A stretch of 17,816 bases of DNA, taken from contig JAEZJW010000179.1 of assembly GCA_023415595.1 (NCBI GenBank), forward strand, positions 1 to 17,816, given 5' to 3'. Below the pieces are notes generated by a model. That model searched no databases. It was not told where the DNA came from and saw only the letters and a program-made list of their open reading frames with translations. The position numbers and the translations under genes are program-made. Of this stretch, positions 13,241 through 17,816 are shown piece by piece. Origin of the DNA: Bacillota bacterium (lineage in GTDB: Bacteria > Bacillota > Clostridia > Lachnospirales > Lachnospiraceae). Position 1 is the stretch's first letter. Each line of letters begins with the position of its first letter.

Positions 13241-14593
13241 CTACAGATCCTCAAGTCCTACCAGCACCAGATCCTCCCGGTCCCGCGTCAGTTCGGTAAG
13301 CTCCCCGGTGAACCCATTTCTTGAGAACAGATAATACAGCTCCGGCTTCAGTCCTGCCTCCCTGGAAAGGGTACTTAAGATCGCATAATCGTCTATTGCG
13401 GCCGGCCTGTTCCGCCAGATGCATTTTCCGACAAGCGTATTTTCCTTGCTGCCCTTGGCTATTACATCTATGGTTCCGTTCTTCCCATACCAACGGTCCC
13501 ACCACTGGTACTTCACCTTCAGCCTGTCATGCTGATTCATCAGCTTCAGATACTCCATGCACACATCGGAGAAGTATTCTTCCATATATTCATCCAGATC
13601 GGTACTTATAAATGTATCATATACCAGTTCCTTATACCCCAGCTCAAGCTCGGAGAGGTATGGAAACACAAAGCGATACCAGAAATGCAGGAAATGATCC
13701 TTAATCCGATATAACCCCTTCATGGCATTCTCTCTGCCTTCCTCTTCGAGGGGTACCAGCTTCTCTACGATATCCATACCCGTGAGGAGCTTTAAGTATA
13801 CCAGAATCTTCGCCCTCGAATAACCGGTACTGATATGCAGGTCATTCAACTTCCTGTTCCCGTTTGCCAGAGATGCCAGCAGAGTACTGTATACAGCCGG
13901 TTCCCTGAGCTCCAGCTTCAGATAGTGTAAGGGTGCTTCATAAAGTCTGCTGTTTTTATCGAGTACAGCAGCAATTATATTCTCTTTTAATGTCCTGCTT
14001 TCCTTCCATTCCTCCAGATAATCCGGAACTCCTCCCAGAATACCGTTTACGTGGATGCAGGTCTCAACTGTGGACTTCGGAAAACGATTGACAAAATCTA
14101 CGAAGGTAAATTCCTTTAATTTTAAATAGGAGTTAATATGAGAGGCAGCTGCTCCCATCCATCCCAACATATCATTCTCGACGAATCTGATGGAGGAGGA
14201 ACACAGGATGAGCATAACAGACCCCGGAAGCTCGTCCAACCTTCCCAAAGCCTCCAGTAAGCCGGACCCTTCCTTCAGAAGCAGATGGAATTCATCCAGT
14301 ATAATTACTGTTTTATGGCTATGTTCCGCAAGAGCAGACAAAAGACCGATATAATTGATATAGGTACCGGCAGGCATTCCGGCTGCTAACCACTGGCTGT
14401 ACATCCTATTCAGCTGCATTTGTTCCGCACAGTCCACACAGGAGTAATAATAGGACGGTTTCTCCGACATGAATTCCTTCAAAAGGGTTGTCTTCCCAAT
14501 CCCCTTCCTACCATATAAAATCACCAGGCTTGTACCCGGATTCTCATATTGTTTATTTAGCAGTTTAAGCTCTGTCACTCGTTTAATGAACAT
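13241..14593 (-). CDS. ATPase with DUF234-type C-terminus (archaeal-type ATPase family)
   Basis: These proteins join an AAA/STAND-like ATPase to a winged helix and a PD-(D/E)xK-like DUF234 domain; their role is unsettled. The 450-aa protein shows Walker A GRKGIGKTTLL (28-38), Walker B TVIILDEFHLL (95-105), a sensor segment LILCSSSIRF, and EFTFVDFVNRFP, typical after the ATPase core. It also has GILGGVPDYLEEW, a helix-turn-helix-like region around 246-275 and YRIKDHFLHFWYRF (295-308). In the DUF234 region WWDRWYG and IDVIAKG keep D376, but the usual G-E-x-K-W is G389-K-C-I-W393, so nuclease activity is doubtful. ATG 14593 follows GAGGTGATAGG. It is 172 nt downstream of argS. Confidence 0.85.
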   Translation of the reverse strand: MFIKRVTELKLLNKQYENPGTSLVILYGRKGIGKTTLLKEFMSEKPSYYYSCVDCAEQMQLNRMYSQWLAAGMPAGTYINYIGLLSALAEHSHKTVIILDEFHLLLKEGSGLLEALGRLDELPGSVMLILCSSSIRFVENDMLGWMGAAASHINSYLKLKEFTFVDFVNRFPKSTVETCIHVNGILGGVPDYLEEWKESRTLKENIIAAVLDKNSRLYEAPLHYLKLELREPAVYSTLLASLANGNRKLNDLHISTGYSRAKILVYLKLLTGMDIVEKLVPLEEEGRENAMKGLYRIKDHFLHFWYRFVFPYLSELELGYKELVYDTFISTDLDEYMEEYFSDVCMEYLKLMNQHDRLKVKYQWWDRWYGKNGTIDVIAKGSKENTLVGKCIWRNRPAAIDDYAILSTLSREAGLKPELYYLFSRNGFTGELTELTRDREDLVLVGLEDL

Positions 14594-14665
14594 CCTATCA
14601 CCTCACTTTCCTCCTATGTTAATACCATCCTGCTCATTCACCTGACACATGCCGCAGGACGCCGT

Positions 14666-14692
14666 CTGACTTGCCTGACTCGCCTGACTTCG
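14666..14692. repeat. Three tandem 9-bp repeats
   Basis: CTGACTTGC, CTGACTCGC and CTGACTTCG stand in tandem between argS and the DUF234-type ATPase gene. The rest of this spacer (14594-14765) shows no gene and no strong terminator. Confidence 0.6.
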
Positions 14693-14765
14693 GCGCATAT
14701 TCTCATAATTAACCGGACAGCCGGATCTTAAGCTAAACCCACTGACCGGTATATGCAGTTACCTA

Positions 14766-16535
14766 TTACAATCTATCGGGAGCTTCAATACCAAGCAGGT
14801 CGATTCCTGTCTGCAGTACGTCAAGTACCAGACTGATTAAGGAGATCCAGGAGGCTTGTTTCTGCTCATCCTCTTCGGTAATGATCTTCGTATCATGGTA
14901 GAAGCTCGAGAACGCATTGGCCAAATCATAGATATACTGACAGATTCTGTGAGGTGCTGTCTCCTCATACGCCTGACTGATCATGTCACTGAACTTAGCC
15001 AGTTCCAACATCAGAGCAGTCTCTGAAGGTCCTGCTGCCGGCCGTACTGCAGGTCCGGTCACTGCGGTTTTGCCCAGTTCCCTGTATTTCGCAAGAATGG
15101 ACTTGATTCTGACGATTGTATATAGTATATACGGGCCTGTGTCTCCCTCAAAGGAGGTGAAACGGTCTATATCAAATACATAGTCCTTGGAGGCTTGGTT
15201 GGACAGATCCCCGTATTTTAATGCTGCCATCCCGACAATCGCTGCAACCTTCTTAGCTTCATCCTCAGGCATGCTGCGGTTCTCCATGATTTTCTTATAT
15301 ACCTCATCATAGACATTATTGATCAGGTATTCCAGGCGCATGACTCCGCCTTCCCTCGTCTTGAAGGGCTTACCGTCCTTACCGTTCATCGTGCCGAAGC
15401 CGATGTAATTAAGCTCCGTATCCTGATGTACGAGCTTTGTCTTCTTGGCACAACGGAACACGGTCTCAAAATAAAGCTCCTGTCTCTTATCGGTAAAGTA
15501 AATGATCCGATCCGGATCAAACAGCTTCATTCTCTCCACGATGGTAGCAAGGTCTGTTGTATTATATAGGGTAGCGCCATCTGATTTTAAGATCATGCAG
15601 GGCGGTATTTCCCTCGTATCGGTTTCTTCCTTAACCTCGACCACCAGGGCACCTTCACTGATCACTGCATAGTGATTATCCTTCAGATACTTTACCATAT
15701 CAGGAATATAGGGTTGTGCATCACTCTCGGATTTCCAAAGATCGAAGTCCACATTCAGACTTTTATAGATTCTTACTAAGTCAGTTACGGATACGGCACG
15801 GATATGATTCCATAATGCAACATATCCCCTGTGTCCGCTCTGAAGCTGTACTGTGATCTGCTTCGCTTCCTCCCTGAATTCCGGATTCTCCTTGGAATAA
15901 TTACTTGCAGCGGGATAATACTCTTCCAGTTCAGAGATGCCAAACGGAGCCTCTGATGGATACTCTCCGGTGTAGCTGTCATCGAAATATACCAGCTCCG
16001 GTTTCCTGCGCTTTAATTCCGCTATGATAAGTCCCATGGGGGTTCCCCAGTCACCCAGATGTGCATCACCGATGACCTTATTTCCCATAAATCTGTGAAT
16101 TCTCCTAACGCTCTCACCGATGATCGCAGAACGCAGATGTCCGACATGAAGGGGTTTTGCAATATTGGCACCGCCGTAATCAAGAATTACAGTCTTCGGA
16201 TGAGCTACCTTCTCGCAGCCAAAGCTATCTGAAGTAATCATATCATTCATATAACCTGCCAGCAGTTCGTCGCTTAAGTTAATATTAATAAAGCCGGGGA
16301 GGATTGCTGTGACTTCCTTGAACATGCTACTCCCGGCCAGCTGTTCTACGATTTCCTGCGCTATTTTAATCGGCGCCAGCTTGTACTGCTTTGCGGCAGC
16401 CAAGGCACCATTACATTGATATTGACATAAATCAGGTCTGTTGGATAAGGTAACCTGGCCATATTTTGATTCGTAGCCCTTCTGTTCAAAGGCCCGCATT
16501 AATTCATCAGAAATTGTTTCAATTATCTTCTTCAT
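14766..16535 (-). CDS. argS: Arginyl-tRNA synthetase
   Basis: Class I synthetase that charges tRNA-Arg. The 589-aa protein has an N-terminal ArgRS-specific domain and the HIGH-type motif in ANIAKPLHVGHLRSAIIGE (HVGH at about 130-133). A KMSKS-like loop, GKPFKTREGGVMRLE, follows, as in the bacterial subfamily that lacks a standard KMSKS. The C-terminal anticodon-binding helices include DVLQTGIDLLGIEAPDRL. ATG 16535 is preferred over 16547 because GGAG lies six bases upstream and the protein then starts MKKIIETISDEL. The roughly 150-nt leader lacks a T-box signature. It is divergent from the CheX-type gene. Confidence 0.97.
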   Translation of the reverse strand: MKKIIETISDELMRAFEQKGYESKYGQVTLSNRPDLCQYQCNGALAAAKQYKLAPIKIAQEIVEQLAGSSMFKEVTAILPGFININLSDELLAGYMNDMITSDSFGCEKVAHPKTVILDYGGANIAKPLHVGHLRSAIIGESVRRIHRFMGNKVIGDAHLGDWGTPMGLIIAELKRRKPELVYFDDSYTGEYPSEAPFGISELEEYYPAASNYSKENPEFREEAKQITVQLQSGHRGYVALWNHIRAVSVTDLVRIYKSLNVDFDLWKSESDAQPYIPDMVKYLKDNHYAVISEGALVVEVKEETDTREIPPCMILKSDGATLYNTTDLATIVERMKLFDPDRIIYFTDKRQELYFETVFRCAKKTKLVHQDTELNYIGFGTMNGKDGKPFKTREGGVMRLEYLINNVYDEVYKKIMENRSMPEDEAKKVAAIVGMAALKYGDLSNQASKDYVFDIDRFTSFEGDTGPYILYTIVRIKSILAKYRELGKTAVTGPAVRPAAGPSETALMLELAKFSDMISQAYEETAPHRICQYIYDLANAFSSFYHDTKIITEEDEQKQASWISLISLVLDVLQTGIDLLGIEAPDRL

Positions 16536-16547
16536 AATAATCTCCAT

Positions 16548-16908
16548 TCTGTCTTAACGGTGTAAATTATGCTTTTTATCATTCACACTTGGCTTTAAGC
16601 ACTACTTTACCATACATGGGCATAAATGTCATCCAAATTTTCTTATGCTCCCCGCTTCTTCTTATGATTTCTGTTACAGGTGAAAATTTATACATAAAAA
16701 AACCAAAAAAATTGTAATAATTTAAAATAAAGACTATATTTTTTAAAGGATTTGTTGTATATTATATAGTATATGAACATTCTAGGGTGAAATTATTATG
16801 TAAATGTTTATGGAGCATGCATAAAACATACAATAGAGCGGTCAATGTGATAACCTGCCTGCTATAAGAATGTTATAAGATGAATCGGATTACGAAAGGA
16901 GAAATAGC
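16548..16908. other. Divergent intergenic region between argS and the CheX-type gene
   Basis: This 361-nt AT-rich spacer should hold promoters for both genes. A possible argS -10 is TATAAA on the minus strand near 16688-16693, with a long 19-bp spacer to TTACAA. A possible plus-strand extended -10 is TGC-TATAAG at 16860-16868, about 40 nt before the ATG, without a good -35. I see no sigma-D consensus, c-di-GMP riboswitch or T-box, and no gene. Confidence 0.4.
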
Positions 16909-17796
16909 ATGTTCGGACAGTATTTTGGGCATTACTTAGTGGAAAAGAATAAAATTTCTCAATCTCAATTGGAAATCGTATTAGAACAGCAGAAAAGCTC
17001 CCGCGCAAAATTAGGATTGATTGCTGTTGCCGAGAAATTACTTACCACAAAACAGGCGGATGATGTGAATGAGCTCCAGAAACAGATGGACCGGCGCTTT
17101 GGTGATATTGCAATCGAAAAAGGATACCTTTTAACGGAGGAAGTGAATTATCTTCTTAATCTTCAGGGTAATCCCTATCTGAAATTCATACAGGTTCTAT
17201 CTGATAAAAACCTAATGACGATGGATGAGATTGAAGAGTCTCTGGAAAGCTATAAGAAAGATAAGGATTTATCGGATTCAGACCTCGATGCACTTAAATC
17301 CGGAGATATCGATCGGATTATTCCTGTGTTCGTAAATGCGGAGGAACCTTTGGTCTCTGAATGTATCAGCCTTGCCATCCGCAACATTATCCGTTTTATT
17401 AATAATGATATTATGCTTATGAAGGCTTATAAGACTTCGGAATATTCCTTTAGCAACCTGGCTTATCAGAATATGGTGGGGGACCATATGATATTTGTTG
17501 GTTTCGCATGTAAGGATAAGGAGCTGTTAACCTTAGCGAATCCGTTTGCCAAGGAAGAATTCACTCAGCTGGATGAGGATGCATTTGACTCTGTATGTGA
17601 GTTTATCAATTGCACCAACGGCTTATTCGCCTCCAAATTGAGCTTAGAAAATGTACATATCGACATGACTCCTCCGTTGTTCTATTCCGATAAGGTACTG
17701 GCATCTACCGGTGACATCTATGTAGTCCCTGTCGTAATCGATGGAAAACAGTCCGACTTACTAGTTGCTTTTAACAATAAGGTTGAGATAAATTAG
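16909..17796 (+). CDS. CheX-type chemotaxis phosphatase domain protein with MshEN-like N-terminus
   Basis: CheX/CheC/FliY proteins dephosphorylate CheY-P; CheX uses an E-x-x-N motif. The 295-aa protein has a C-terminal CheX-like domain (about 140-295). It contains CEFINCTNGLFASKL with E231 and N234, and ends in the strand VVPVVIDGKQSDLLVAF. The first 100 residues hold two copies of a pattern like the GspE/MshE N-terminal motif: YFGHYLVEKNKISQSQLEIV (5-24) and RFGDIAIEKGYLLTEEVNYL (63-82), each followed by a Gln. MshEN domains in other proteins bind c-di-GMP, so such binding is possible here but the key residues are only partly conserved. ATG 16909 follows AAAGGAG. The next gene starts 14 nt downstream. 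Confidence 0.8.
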   Translation: MFGQYFGHYLVEKNKISQSQLEIVLEQQKSSRAKLGLIAVAEKLLTTKQADDVNELQKQMDRRFGDIAIEKGYLLTEEVNYLLNLQGNPYLKFIQVLSDKNLMTMDEIEESLESYKKDKDLSDSDLDALKSGDIDRIIPVFVNAEEPLVSECISLAIRNIIRFINNDIMLMKAYKTSEYSFSNLAYQNMVGDHMIFVGFACKDKELLTLANPFAKEEFTQLDEDAFDSVCEFINCTNGLFASKLSLENVHIDMTPPLFYSDKVLASTGDIYVVPVVIDGKQSDLLVAFNNKVEIN

Positions 17797-17809
17797 GAGG
17801 GAAATTATC

Positions 17810-17816
17810 ATGGCAA
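17810..17816 (+). CDS. Start of the next gene, cut by the window edge (possibly a CheY-like response regulator)
   Basis: AGGAGGG followed eight bases on by ATGGCAA shows a translation start; only Met-Ala is visible. It is 14 nt downstream of the CheX-type gene, so it is in the same operon. A CheY-like receiver would fit a CheX partner, but that is inferred from context alone. Confidence 0.5.

Noticed and set aside
16536..16700. T-box leader for argS
   Set aside because: No TGGNACCGCG-like T-box and no terminator in the minus-strand leader.
16790..16803. AGGGTG followed by ATGTAA (start-stop minimal frame) upstream of the CheX-type gene
   Set aside because: A single occurrence in AT-rich sequence; nothing else supports function.
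16821..16850. Sigma-D (flagellar) promoter TAAA-N15-CCGATAT before the CheX-type gene
   Set aside because: TAAA is present, but the downstream box reads GTCAATG, a poor match.

Overview
The window looks like chromosome of an anaerobic low-to-mid GC Firmicute, most likely a Clostridium-related Lachnospiraceae. This rests on gene content, strong GGAGG ribosome sites, TTGNNN-17-TATAAT promoters and AT-rich spacers; it is inference, since no rRNA or taxon-specific marker is present. I see no phage, transposase, CRISPR array, tRNA or rRNA.

Layout. Positions 1-1600 (minus): an ammonium transporter, cut by the window edge, follows a 97-aa two-helix membrane protein. A candidate promoter near 1455-1483 lies about 330 nt upstream of that small gene, giving a long leader with serial hairpins, and three TGCACAATAT repeats lie further upstream. 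Positions 1628-5567 (minus): queA, then the pyrimidine operon pyrK-pyrD-pyrE plus a 50-aa membrane protein, with a clear promoter (5539-5567) and terminator (2773-2808). Positions 5629-6176 (minus): a YjbQ/UPF0047 gene with its own promoter. Positions 6307-8384 (plus): a CYP152-type P450 peroxygenase and a cyclophilin, separated by a 139-nt nested hairpin. Positions 8591-11011 (minus): pyrF and pyrC. The two plus-strand genes plus yjbQ therefore sit inside what would otherwise be a pyrC-F-K-D-E cluster. Positions 11092-14593 (minus): a Nudix-like protein with a damaged catalytic box, a DUF815-type AAA+ ATPase, a tandem-repeat spacer, and a DUF234-type ATPase with a damaged nuclease motif. Positions 14766-16535 (minus): argS. 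Positions 16909-17816 (plus): a CheX-type protein with an MshEN-like N-terminus, then the first codons of the next gene.

Functionally most of the window is housekeeping: UMP synthesis from carbamoyl-aspartate onwards (pyrC, pyrDK, pyrE, pyrF; pyrA and pyrB are not here), queuosine synthesis, arginyl-tRNA charging, ammonium uptake and chemotaxis.

No complete new multi-gene system is evident. The less expected material is the amt leader, where two hairpins pair fully only in the mRNA-sense strand; the 139-nt hairpin; the in-phase hairpin/ribosome-site repeats at 13021-13237; a 40-bp palindrome present twice; and the H2O2-type P450 in the split pyr locus.
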